Shown here: positions 48,161-59,239 of the stretch, in pieces
Position numbering within the stretch: the stretch's first letter is position 1
Layout: each line of letters opens with the position of its first letter
Assembly (NCBI GenBank): GCA_951217055.1
Contig: OX578279.1
Location: forward strand, 44,083,250 to 44,147,249
Direction: 5' to 3'
Origin: Gerris lacustris
Lineage: Eukaryota; Arthropoda; Insecta; Hemiptera; Gerridae
DNA length: 64,000 nucleotides
Made by a program: the position numbers and the translations under genes
The notes under the pieces: model-generated
Databases searched by the model: none
Told to the model about the DNA's origin: nothing
What the model saw: only the letters and a program-made list of their open reading frames with translations

Positions 48161-49544
48161 CTATGCATTCTTGTGTCTCTGTCTGTCTGTCTGTCTGTCA
48201 GAAACGTTTACGCGTGACGATAACTTAAGTAAAAGTTGACCGATTTAGTTAAAATTTGGTATACATGATCCTCTTACTAATCTTAGCGTGATCCGTCCAA
48301 GAGTTCGCGCGCAACGCTCGCGTAAACGAGAGGTTCAAAAATTAAATTGGAAATTCAAAACGGGAAAAGATTCTATCATCATCATTCGATGAGACGAACA
48401 TTTTTTAGGTCGGGAAAAAAATCAAACTTCATCTATGCTATGAGAGCATTTTTTTCAAATATATAATTTTTTAGTAAAACCAAGAGCAACACCGCTATGA
48501 AGTGTTAAAGATCGCTAAAAACTATTACTAGTTTTTACACAATAAACAATATAATAATAAAGTAATATAACGTTAATGTTAATATAACAATGAAGTACAT
48601 GATAGGATGCGATGAAGCTATGTGCCACACTAATTGGCAGTTTATTTTCACTTGTACTTCTCCAGTCATTCTATAACCATCAGGTACTTTTGCATTCCAT
48701 TTATTTAAGTTTCTATTTTCACTTATTTTTAGGGTTTCGAGGTCATCCTAGAAACCCTTATGCTTTTGGAGTTCATCCGTCCGTCCGTCCGTCCGTCGCA
48801 TCTTGGAGTGTATATCTCCCGACCTACTGAAGCTATAGACTTGAAATTTGGTATACAAGTAAAACTTTTTTGCCCAAAAACAGAAAAATTAATGCGGACT
48901 TAATCACTCCAAATTTCTGCGATCAATTGCGAATAGATCGCAATATTTTATATTTTTTGTAATTTTCAAGTTCGGTATCATTCCAAAGGTATTAAAATGT
49001 AGATTACAAATATAAATCGCGGCTATTTTATCCCCAAAAAATTAAAACAAACCCAAAATGTACCCCCCCCCCCCCCTGCACTACCCCATTAGGATAAGTC
49101 CTAAAAAAAAGCAAAAATACATAAATATATATCTCTGTGGTCCAATAATATATCCGGGAGTTGATTTAAAAAAGTTATGGAGCCCCACAATTAATTCGAA
49201 GTTGGGTATCATTTTAAAGGTATTGAAATTTGGTTCACAAAAATGTATCGTGTTTCCAAAATGGCGGCCATTTTACCCCTAAAAGAATCAAATTAGTGCA
49301 TACCGAAGATAGTAAAGGACAATATATGCACACCTTGTTTCTTAAAAGTGAATTTTTTATACATATTTTTGTTAAAAAGAAAATAATATAAATAATAATA
49401 ATGTACTTATGAATTCTTAAGACCGAAGAAACCCTTTTAGTAACTTGATGGCAAGTACTTGACGGGATTTTTTAATGATTTTGTTTTACAATCTCTAATG
49501 TTACCTTGTTTCATACTTTAAGTTTAGGTCTGTTACTTTGTTTG
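48161..49544 (+). repeat. Dispersed repeats with GTCT and CCGT tracts
   Basis: (CTGT)n at 48178-48200 followed by AAGTTGACCGATTTAGTT; a fragment of repeat A at about 48600-48650 (ATGAAGCTATGTGCCACACT); (CCGT)n at 48778-48797 followed by CTATAGACTTGAAATTTGG; a C run at 49063-49076; and AAAATGGCGGCCATTTTACC at 49257. These are pieces of common non-autonomous elements. Short frames in them are not genes. Confidence 0.5.
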
Positions 49545-49660
49545 TAGATTATCTAAAAAAAAAAGGCTGCATTAGAACAGCAGACACCAGTTACTTGCTT
49601 TAATTACAATCATTTTGTGTGAAGACATTGTTTGGTTATTGAACTACACCTCTTTTATGA
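49545..49660 (-). mobile_element. Partial copy of the AGAGGTGTA MITE
   Basis: GGCTGCATTAGAACAGCAGA, ACAATCATTTTGTGTGAAGAC and TTGAACTACACCTCT match the right half of the element at 20333-20542. The other half is missing. Confidence 0.6.
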
Positions 49661-50830
49661 TTGAAACCGTGACTAGATTGAGAGGTAAATAAATAAATAT
49701 AAAACTGTTTATTTTATTTATTTATTTTTTTTGTTGTTTAGATTTTGAAATGATCATGGGAGAATAGGTTTCAGGTATTGGGTAAGTAATTTGACCCCAT
49801 CTATGTTAGGCAAGGTGTGAAGTGGTTTTTAATTTGATTATTGAAACTATGTTAGCGGGGTATAGAAAAATAAACTCGAATAGCTTCTGTATCCTTCACT
49901 GATATTTTCTTTCTGCATAAAAACTCTGGCTTGTTTAGCATAAAAGTGCCAAGGGAATTGTCGCCGATAGAAAAATGGCTTAAGAGGTCTAAAAAGGGAA
50001 GGGGAGACTCGCCCTAATTGAGTTAGTGTTTGTAGAGGGATGTCTATTAACTGACAGGCATACCAACTTGTCGAGCGATCAATATCTACAGGGTTTAATG
50101 TCAACACTGTCAGCCGACAACAAATCATGGAGATTGGGCCCCCTCCTCTAAGTGATCTGCTGTTAGGGAAATTGGAAGCTCATGTAGCGTAGTAAGTAGT
50201 GATAGTAAAGGATGGTATACACCTCTATACTGCAACAGACTTTTAGTCCATTTGACATCAAGCATAAACAGTAACACAACCTTAAAATTAAAACATAGCA
50301 TGTTTCAACGTCCAAACTCAATTCACTAACGACAGATTTGAAAACCAGAAAACCATTCATTTCGAAAATAAATGCACAATTCTAACAATTCTGCAGTTTG
50401 CAAAAATTTTCAATATAAAGCTCGAGATAAGGCTTATATCGAAGGTAAAGTAAGTTAATTTATTGATTACATTAAAGGTGTAGAAAGTGCAGTAAAAGAT
50501 AGTTTTAATGTAATGACTCGTGGTGTACTCTTGTATACCCAAACAAAATAGCTTTTTTTGTTTTTTGAAAATTTAAGAAGTGAGGGATGATATATTAAAT
50601 TTATAGTTATCAAGAGCCAAAGTGGCAACAACACTGTAATATAAACAAATAATGTCACAATTTAAAATTATGGTGATAATATTGTTGTGTTAATTTCTAG
50701 CAACCTCTCAAGTCAAAATTATGAAGTGGTACCACGAAATCTCAGCCAAAATAACCAATTATTATTTGACAAACAAATATAATAGATGTTTTATTTAGTA
50801 AAATAAAATGTCCATGAACTAGTAAAAAAA

Positions 50831-50870
<40 letters not shown>

Positions 50871-52959
50871 AGCGATAAAACATTATGCTACTACTTTTAA
50901 AATCAATACAATTTAATTTTTAAGTCAACAAAATTGTAATTTTCTTATGTATTTTTAGAGTGAAACCCCTTAGTTAATAAATAATACTTAATTTGTCTTG
51001 GTCTATGACCAGAATATGCTTTGCTTTATATAAGCTAATATATAAGCTAAAAGTATGCAAAGTGTTGCTTAGAACAAACGTGAATAAAGAAAAAAAAACA
51101 ATGAAACGAATGCCACAATATGGAGGATAAAGGAACAATTGAGCCTTATCTGTAATACACATTGACAGGTAATGGACTCAAAAGAGTGACTGTATGAATG
51201 AACCAAAGCCCTTAATGTGTCATTGTTGGCAAAACAATAGCATTACAATCCTCACACAATACCACTCTTAACCACTGAAATCAGCAAATCTTTAAACGGA
51301 GAATTAATGAGATTAGTAAGAGAATAAATAATTAATTTTTGGATTGAAATAGATAGTGGAATAAGAGTTTCATGGGACATAGTTGAATAGGGCTACTTCA
51401 AGAACGCCTAAAACAAGACTCTATTCTCTTCCTTCGCTTATTAAGAGGAATAAGAAGATGACAAGCAAAGAATCACCGTAGATAGCAAAGATAATAGTAA
51501 CGCTAGCTCTACTGATGTCTATTCTTAAATATTAATGGATTAAATTTACCCAATGCAGATAATATGTTAGTAGGGTATAAAAGACAGATCTGGCACAGGG
51601 CTCGTGAGTAACCTTTTGGTCGCGGGCCCCCCTCCCCCACTCCGACCCCCACTAAACCCACAACACCTGTCCACATCCGGTCATTGACCTTGAACCCAAT
51701 TCCACGAATTTTTATTAATTATTAGATTGGCTAATAATCCCCAAAAATGTCTGTACTTCTAACATGATGGATTTCTGCACATCATAGTTTTAATTTAAGG
51801 TTATAATATTATAACCTTATTAATACCTACCTACCTACCTTATATTATTAATGATTGTTCTGACATTGCACTACATCGAGATAAAATTGTAATTTTTTTA
51901 TTATTAACCAAAATAATAGTACGCTGGGCTTACAAACACTTTCTTTATTTTTAGTGTTGTACAGAGAATTATTTTTAAATTGCACCTCTGCTTTCTCTAA
52001 CTATTCTGCAACCTTAAGATTCAACCACAAGATTTGTATATCGCTGATACTCTCTTAATACATATATGTACTATGTATATAATTCTTCTTAATGTAAGGA
52101 CATAGGGTTTAGAGAAATAGAAATACCTTTTCAAACATTCAAACCATTTATTTATATAAAATTATACATTTTTATACAAAATAGATATGCTAAGAGGGTC
52201 TTTTAATAATCCCAGTATTTGTATTACAATATTCATTTTTACATTATTATAAATTATTTATAATACAAAATAAGCATGGTTACAAGATAGGTCATTGACC
52301 TTTGTGACATACTCATAATCTAAATTACTAACTCACATTAGATTCCCGTACTGTAAATTCAACACACGGTTGGATAAGTAATCTTAGTTATAAAAAAAAA
52401 ATTAAATATACATACTTAATTTAAACACTTTATGTGAAAGGCAGTAAGAGGAACTGGTGTCACAAGATAAACCAAACTCTACTTCTAAATTAACAATAAT
52501 TATACATAAAACAAATTGTAACCTGTTTTTATTAATCTATTTTTCATTCTAATACTACATACGTAATGTGTATTTGTTGTTACAATCATTCCCCTAATAA
52601 TTACATAAATTTGTACATAGTTTTATTAATACTTTTAACATAAACTATTATACAGTTTTAATTATTTAATATAACATAAAGTAGTACATAGTTTAATGAA
52701 TGTAATCCACTACATAGTTAAGCAACATAATAAATTCATCTAAATATTTAATTTAAGAAAGGTTTTGAGTTTACCATTTTCCAGATGTCACTTTAGTGAT
52801 TACTTAAAAAATATTGATAAAAGTTTTATATATACACATTACACACTCCAGTTTAGACTCGTAACTCATTACCGTGCTTTCCTTATAATTATATAATATT
52901 TTTTTTCCACCAATAATTTTAATGCTAATCCATTTTGAAAGTTAAAACCACCTAGCTTA
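49661..52959. other. AT-rich non-coding sequence left of the PolB gene
   Basis: Contains a long poly(A) tract at 50836-50869, a perfect 22-bp palindrome at 51797-51818 (centre TATAATATTATA), a short CTAC repeat at 51827-51840 and a GC-rich patch at 51600-51700. The left end of the Polinton-like element must lie somewhere in or before this stretch, but I could not identify an inverted terminal repeat. Small ORFs (49847-50128 and 50974-51162, minus) have no recognisable product. Confidence 0.45.
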
Positions 52960-55900
52960 TTATTCTATGTACCCGTATGCATTAGTTGAAATGCCATCTT
53001 TTAAAATAATTCTTTTGTCATCAAATGGGGAGAGTGAAACTTTGTTAATTTTAACAGTTTCTATATCATGGTTTTTTGACCTAATAGTGTTCATTTTTGT
53101 ATAAATAGATTTGTTAGTATTTAAAACGCGTACAAAATCATTAAATGTGATACATTTATTTACAGCACTCCGAACTACGCCCTTGACTTTTTTACATTCA
53201 TCACTCCCCTGTATATCCAATGCATACATTTTTGCACGCAATCCAACGAATTTTTTAATAATCTTTCCAGCCACTTCATCTTTAAAAAGCCCCAAAACCC
53301 CTTTATTTACAGAAGGAAGACCTAAATGAGATTCAAGGTTTGAAGTATCCAAATAATCTAACCTATCTAACCTGTCTCTAAATACGTCTTCTGTAACAAT
53401 TTTGTAGATGAAAGAATCCGTATCTGAATACATAAGAGTCAAACGTTCTGGACCGTAGTACGGCAGCATGACATCGTAATGGAAGGAATACATCAATTGT
53501 TTTGCTATTGGTAAAACACATACGCCCACAAAAGCTGGCTTATCGTAAACGATTTTCTCTTTAGCTAAATGTATTGCCACGAGATTTTCACCGTATATAG
53601 TCCTATCGAGAAACGTAGGTTTGGCCATCAGTTTTTCGACAGTCTTTGCATTTGTAACTAAGCGAATATCCATTCTATTTTTTATTCTTTCTAAGCTCTT
53701 CCCAAAGCAGCTGTTGTTTAACCCTTTAAATAAATCTTTTTCAAATGCATTATTAGCTTGTTGGCGTAGTTTATTATTTAAATCAATGTACGACTTTAAC
53801 CATGGCGATTGATTAAACCTTAATGCCCGATGTATTTTTACAAGTTTCAACCCATGCTCGATAGCATTTTTCAGCGTAATATAGTGCACAATGTAGTGTC
53901 TTCTGCTACCGAGATGTGGAATTAGTTTTTTCTCTTTTGAACCAGGTGGATTAATATTTTCTGGCAGAAACGGAAACGCATTGTGAAGCCGGAATAAATG
54001 TTGTGGGTAATCTACATCTACCTCAAACAGATACCCATGCCTGTCGTCTGCTTTAAGTTTATTCAAATCGATCGAATACGGATCGTCTATCCAGTGAAAG
54101 TTACCGTAAGGAAGGTACTGACTCATAGCCCAGCCATATTGATTGTTGCAATCCTCATATGTGATGTACGACGACGGTTTGCTCTCGTCATATTCTTCCA
54201 TGTATTTATTATTAGCTTCGGCGTATCTGTGAGACACCTGACAGAGTCCTCCTCGTATTCCGTTTTCTATCATTAAAATTTGGTCGTAACATTGTATGAG
54301 TTCTAATTTTACTCCGGTGTACAAGAACATAGCGTCCCATGTCATTCCTGGGGCTGTATAGTAATGAGCGGGGTCAATACGATGCGTCTTCATTATGCTT
54401 TTTCTAAATTCTTCGAATACGTCACACAGTAAAAGAACATCTGATGTTAGATACAACTTTTCGTAGTCCGACATGGTCTTTAGGCCGAAATCATTCCATA
54501 CGTTAATAGCGTGAGAATAATCTTCATTACTGATATCGGATTCTGTTAATTTACTGTAAAAAGCTGATTTTGGTGGCAACGAAGTTTCTTTCAATCTTTC
54601 CCATGAATCCATGTAATCGTACGGGAAAACGCCTTTTCTTGTCATTAAACTTGCTTTTTCAGGACCAAAATATGATTCGGTTTCGGGATGTCGGGGTAAA
54701 TTTGCTACTAATTTTTCTAAACTGGACGGCATAAACCGGAAACTATCAATAAACCGGAGACTTATTTTACCTACATGTTTACTAAAGGAAACATATTTTT
54801 CCGAGTTATTAGGGATAACGTCTACTCTTTCATTGTCACAGCCGAGTTGTTTTACTATAAAATGTGAATCGTACCCTGCTAGGTTATGTAATATTACCGG
54901 TACGTAATTTGGAATTTTGCACTGTAAATTGCAACTGTTGTGTAGTACTTGCCTAAATTTGCCTGTTGTATGTGAATGATCTAAAACCTTCCAATCTTTT
55001 TTCGTAAACGGTTTTAAACAAAGTTCACAAGTATCTGTTTCTTCACAATGTGATATTTCGTCTTCTGTCAAAGGCTTCATCGGTTCGTTTAAACTGTACA
55101 ACCGTTCTATTTCTCTGGCGATACATATTGACGTTTGCATAAATATTTCAGCAGAGTCTTTGCCCTCATAAATAATTGGCTTTTTAGGTAAAGTATGTGT
55201 TACCTCGTCGATTTCTTCCGACACCTTGACAAACAAAGCGAAACTCATAGGTTGATGACTCTGGTAAGGGAGAGTAAACGACCGATCCTTATTTGGCTCA
55301 CAACTTTGATACGGTATTAAAATGCTTTCGAAATCGGCGTAAATAACTATAGGTAATTTAAGTAACCTGTTGTAATTTTTAAATTTTAAAATTGGTTTTT
55401 TAGTAGGCATTTCAATAACAGCAGGCTTTTCCATTTGACACAACCTTTGATGTCTTTTCAATTTTTCTCCTGCGTCTTGGCGATATTGATAATCATAGTA
55501 TGTAAAACACCTTTTACAAATCTCTATTCTACCATCATGTTTAGTAATCTGACGACGTACAAGTGTACTGAAGTTTTTTATGTAAACATAATGAGTTCGC
55601 CCGGAATCATCTGTTAGTAACAACAAATCCCTGTGGTCTTCTAATTCATCTTTAACTATTTTTAAAGGATAAACATTATTTGTCTTGTCCAGTCCAAAAA
55701 GATTTATAGACATGTTGTTGTGTTTTTCAAATTTAGGAATATCACTTATTGGAGTAGGAAATGAAACTACAGAGAAATCATAATTATGGCTCAATTTTTT
55801 ATATTTGCTAGGCCTAAAGCAATTACGTTTAACGAGCGGGGCCAAAACGCTGTACCGAAAACACTCTTCATCGGTATTTTTAACATTGATACAAGCTTTT

Positions 55901-56733
55901 CGACTGTCAATTTTATTAGGTAATGGAATGTAACTACTTCCTCTCAAAGGGTTGTATTTATTAATCTTCAATCTGATTCCATCTACAGCGTGTAGACTCC
56001 ATCCGCTTCCTTTAAGTTGTGATTCTTCCAGCTCACTTTTGATTTTATTAAACTTCTCCTTTATAATATCTTCCAAAGACGATCCAACAAATATCTCTCG
56101 ATTTTTTGTTTTAAAAGATTCATTTTTCATTCCACCGGTTATATCTACAAACGTACACTCTACCACAATATTAACTTTAACCGACCCGTGTACTTTTAAT
56201 GATTTTACAATCTCGGTAATCATTTTATCTTTAGTGTCCTTTAAGTAACAGTCTAGATCAAAGCACTGATCTGACCTAAAAAAGAAAGATTTTAGCCTGT
56301 TGGAAAAAGCGGTCTCATAAGGTGCCACACCTTCCTTATTAGGGGGCAAACCCAACACAGTTTTCTTACTTGGCTCACCATGGAAAACTTTGACAGGTGG
56401 CTGTTTTGTGCAAACTTCTTCGTGTCTTCTTCCGTTGTATACATTAGTAAATACATTACCGCATTTTTTACAAATAAATTCTTCGCCACAAAGAGTTTCA
56501 TGTCGCACTCGGTTATAATTGCGACTAAATACTTTACCACACCGCGCACATTTATATTCGACGCCGTGAACAGTTGATTTGTGGATACTCAGACCAGCCT
56601 CCGTTTCAAAAGTCTTCTTACATTGATTACAAGATGGGAAGCGCAGGTCCGCCTGACATCCAACTTCGTGACGAATCCGAATATCTGATCGGGCAAACAC
56701 CCTACCACACTTGCCACATTTTAATGTGTCCAT
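52960..56733 (-). CDS. polB: Family B DNA polymerase (protein-primed type) of a Polinton/adintovirus-like element
   Basis: An intact 1257-residue frame from ATG at 56733. The N-terminus has four zinc fingers (about residues 6-26, 35-56, 62-82, 88-108; three C2HC, one C2H2). A further Cys/His cluster lies near 415-440. The polymerase follows: ExoI YADFES near 463, an HNH/endonuclease-VII-like Cys-His insert (CELC ... DHSHTTGKFR ... HNSCN) at about 566-602, ExoII HNLAGYDSHF near 615, ExoIII LYLTSDVLLL near 759, motif A region DCNNQYGWAMSQYLPYG near 860, motif B NNSCFGK near 1004, motif C YSDTDS near 1100. All catalytic acids of exonuclease and polymerase sites are present, so it looks functional. 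Such enzymes replicate linear DNA from a protein-primed end. It points toward the element's left side, with the integrase remnant upstream on the same strand. DNA_pol_B_2 assignment is confident; exact element family is inference. Confidence 0.93.
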   Translation of the reverse strand: MDTLKCGKCGRVFARSDIRIRHEVGCQADLRFPSCNQCKKTFETEAGLSIHKSTVHGVEYKCARCGKVFSRNYNRVRHETLCGEEFICKKCGNVFTNVYNGRRHEEVCTKQPPVKVFHGEPSKKTVLGLPPNKEGVAPYETAFSNRLKSFFFRSDQCFDLDCYLKDTKDKMITEIVKSLKVHGSVKVNIVVECTFVDITGGMKNESFKTKNREIFVGSSLEDIIKEKFNKIKSELEESQLKGSGWSLHAVDGIRLKINKYNPLRGSSYIPLPNKIDSRKACINVKNTDEECFRYSVLAPLVKRNCFRPSKYKKLSHNYDFSVVSFPTPISDIPKFEKHNNMSINLFGLDKTNNVYPLKIVKDELEDHRDLLLLTDDSGRTHYVYIKNFSTLVRRQITKHDGRIEICKRCFTYYDYQYRQDAGEKLKRHQRLCQMEKPAVIEMPTKKPILKFKNYNRLLKLPIVIYADFESILIPYQSCEPNKDRSFTLPYQSHQPMSFALFVKVSEEIDEVTHTLPKKPIIYEGKDSAEIFMQTSICIAREIERLYSLNEPMKPLTEDEISHCEETDTCELCLKPFTKKDWKVLDHSHTTGKFRQVLHNSCNLQCKIPNYVPVILHNLAGYDSHFIVKQLGCDNERVDVIPNNSEKYVSFSKHVGKISLRFIDSFRFMPSSLEKLVANLPRHPETESYFGPEKASLMTRKGVFPYDYMDSWERLKETSLPPKSAFYSKLTESDISNEDYSHAINVWNDFGLKTMSDYEKLYLTSDVLLLCDVFEEFRKSIMKTHRIDPAHYYTAPGMTWDAMFLYTGVKLELIQCYDQILMIENGIRGGLCQVSHRYAEANNKYMEEYDESKPSSYITYEDCNNQYGWAMSQYLPYGNFHWIDDPYSIDLNKLKADDRHGYLFEVDVDYPQHLFRLHNAFPFLPENINPPGSKEKKLIPHLGSRRHYIVHYITLKNAIEHGLKLVKIHRALRFNQSPWLKSYIDLNNKLRQQANNAFEKDLFKGLNNSCFGKSLERIKNRMDIRLVTNAKTVEKLMAKPTFLDRTIYGENLVAIHLAKEKIVYDKPAFVGVCVLPIAKQLMYSFHYDVMLPYYGPERLTLMYSDTDSFIYKIVTEDVFRDRLDRLDYLDTSNLESHLGLPSVNKGVLGLFKDEVAGKIIKKFVGLRAKMYALDIQGSDECKKVKGVVRSAVNKCITFNDFVRVLNTNKSIYTKMNTIRSKNHDIETVKINKVSLSPFDDKRIILKDGISTNAYGYIE

Positions 56734-56756
56734 ATTATTTTTTTTTTTTAATCAAA

Positions 56757-56843
56757 CACAAACTGAAAATGATTTTAATATTTTGAGAGTCCACACGTTT
56801 AGGAGCGATGTTCAGCTCCCGGTCGAAGCATGCCTCTATATAT
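56757..56843 (-). promoter_or_regulatory. Candidate promoter region of the PolB gene
   Basis: On the minus strand a TATATAG box occupies 56842-56836, about 105 bases upstream of the ATG. Closer in, TTTTCAGTTTG (56768-56758) could be an initiator (TCAGT) or a 3' splice acceptor of a leader intron. Which is used cannot be told from sequence. Confidence 0.4.
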
Positions 56844-58473
56844 CCCTCGACCCCGACCCTTCACGAAAGCAGCCTATCGCGATCTTCACACTACCCCTGG
56901 TGTGAACATCTCAACCACCTTCTGCCACCCTTTAATCACCTATAACCACACCACCGTCTTCTTACAACGAACCCCTATGATTCAACGTGACACCAACTAT
57001 TATAATATCGCGCTTAACCCCCCTTTTTCCGATAGCTACCATCTTGGATTGCTAATGTTTTGACGATGCCATGCTATCCACACACGGTCATAACAGATGG
57101 TAATTGCCAAAGGGGGATCTAAAATTCTAAATTTTACTCTAAAATCAACCATTTATGATAAATTTACTAATTTTATATAAATATAAACATCTTTTATATT
57201 TATTGCATCGTATTATTACACAATATTGGGTAGGAGCACTAGTGAGGGTCATGTGTTGGCTATCCAATAATTAACAATGTGTTATATAGTTTGAAAGTTT
57301 TGTAATTATTATTTTAAAAACAAGGCTCGAAACATGTAAATATAAGATTAGTATTTGTTTTTAAAAATTTTCTGTGATAACTGTATATTTATATCAAATA
57401 GGTAAATTTAGTATGTACCTTTAATCAATTTAATTATTAACCTCGGTTTCTATATATATATATATTTAAAATTATTTTAAACTAGACCTGTACGGATAAC
57501 TTGTACATTTTTTTTAAAATTTTCTGTTATAACTGTATATTTATGTAAAATAGGTAAATGTTTAGTGTATAGCTTTAAGTATTTTAATTATTAACCACAG
57601 TTTATACATTTTTCTATTAGTATTATTTAAAAAATAATTTAGTTCTGACAGAATAACTTTTATGTATAGCGGCTTTGTTTTTTATGCAGGACTTTATTGT
57701 TAAAAATAGTATATAATTATAATATAGCTGCTAACTTTTTGTTTAACTTACTAGTTTAATTTATATATATATATTTTTAAACTAGAGCTATTAACTAGTA
57801 AGTAGTATTTATTAACGGCTAGGTAAAATTGTGTATTTTTTGTTTTCTTTGTAAATTAATTAGTTTTAAAACTCCTCGATAAGATATTTACAAAATATAT
57901 ATATGTTTTTAATAACCAACATTACTGTTTAACGTTAAGTATAATGAATACATATAATACAGATGTATTATTCATCTAACTTTTATTATTTTGTAAAACA
58001 TACCATAAAACAATGTAATCCAAAATCGATATCCATTTTTACAAAGTTAATAACTTCACTTTTATCCACAGTAATAACTTCACTTTAACCCGTTGTAATA
58101 ATAAGTAAGATTTTAATAACTTAAAACTTAGTTCTAAAGACAGACTTATAGAGAGAACACATGATGTACTAATGTGTGTGTAGGTCATTCATTTTAGATA
58201 AGTATATAATGCCCGCTTTTGATTGGTTGTCTCAATCAATGGCCGCTCAGCTGGAATTTGCTGAGGTTGTGTTTTGAGACTTTATTTTCTCGTTTAAACA
58301 TCACATCTTAGAATATTTAATCCAAGGGGGATATTGGAATAAAAAAACAACAGTTATTAACAACACTTTTTATTGTTTAAAAATGTAACTACAATAATAT
58401 ATATGTAAATAGAAAATAAGTTGACAATGTACATTATTTTTATATTAATACAATTAAATATACAAAGTACAAA
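56844..58473. other. Intergenic region between PolB and integrase remnant
   Basis: 56844-57070 is unusually GC-rich and free of stops on the plus strand (ORF 56830-57063) but has no recognisable protein. From 57070 to 58140 the DNA is very AT-rich with diverged direct repeats of TTTTCTGTGATAACTGTATATTTAT (near 57365 and 57520) and TAATTATTAACC. A TATATAATGCCCGC motif at 58203 could be a plus-strand promoter with no ORF after it. Confidence 0.45.
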
Positions 58474-59235
58474 TTAATATGTTTTTTTCATTTTCTCAAG
58501 ATTTTCCCAACTATTATCTGTAGAAGGTAACCCCCACCATTTTATTAATACGTCCTTACCTTTCTTTTTTAAAATAGCTTCCACAAGGTAAGAATCGGGG
58601 TATTTAACAGAAGTCAACTCAGGTTCATAAAAGGAGCCGATTATCGGGTTTCCTCTGGAGTCTTGAAGCAGGTAGGTCACAGGTATAGAGTTTCTTTTAA
58701 TTTCACTAACTTGAAATATCTCGGTGCTAAAATTCGCCTGGTAGCTTTTTGAGAATACACTCTTGAATTTTGAAATCCACACATAGTCTCCAACAGAGAA
58801 TTTAGGTGCTCTGATGTCAAGTTTTACTTTTCTGTACAAGTTAATTGGAGTCTGAGTCCCCACTTCAACGGGTTTCATTTTTGTTGTAGAATGGACAGTA
58901 TTATTATATTCTGTAACTAACACAGGTAAGATATCTAACCATCTAAAACTTCCCTGGATAGCAAACCTCTTCCACATTTTAGTTTTTAATGTTCTGTTGA
59001 ATCTCTCTACCATTGTGGCTTTTAGCCCAGAGTGGGTGGTATAGTGGTTGATACCAAGGCTGGTAATTAAATCTTTAAATGTTTTGTTAAAAAAATCAGT
59101 TCCCTTGTCTGTATGGAGGTTCTTGGGGGTTTGTTCTTTAAATATTTTTTCTAAACGCAGCAGTTACAAGTCCACCTGATTTATTCTTGAGAGGTGCTGC
59201 CATACTCACATACTCCAGGTATACTGAACTTACCT
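58474..59235 (-). pseudogene. int: Retrovirus-like integrase with chromodomain, 5'-truncated and frameshifted
   Basis: The open frame 59163-58474 holds the second half of the catalytic core: the HTD motif (second catalytic Asp) near 59125, then HYTTHSGLKATMVERFNRTL with the catalytic Glu near 59008, an SH3-like segment (FSVGDYVWI) and a C-terminal chromodomain (YLVEAILKKKGKDVLIKWWG, then NSWENL). This arrangement is that of Polinton/adintovirus integrases. Just upstream, about 59235-59145 in another frame encodes the preceding core strand (YVSMAAPLKNKSGG); the two frames are separated by a one-base shift in an A run at about 59145-59150. The N-terminal zinc domain and first catalytic Asp are absent: the palindrome array begins where they should be. 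Not functional as it stands. Confidence 0.8.
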
Positions 59236-59239
59236 AAAA

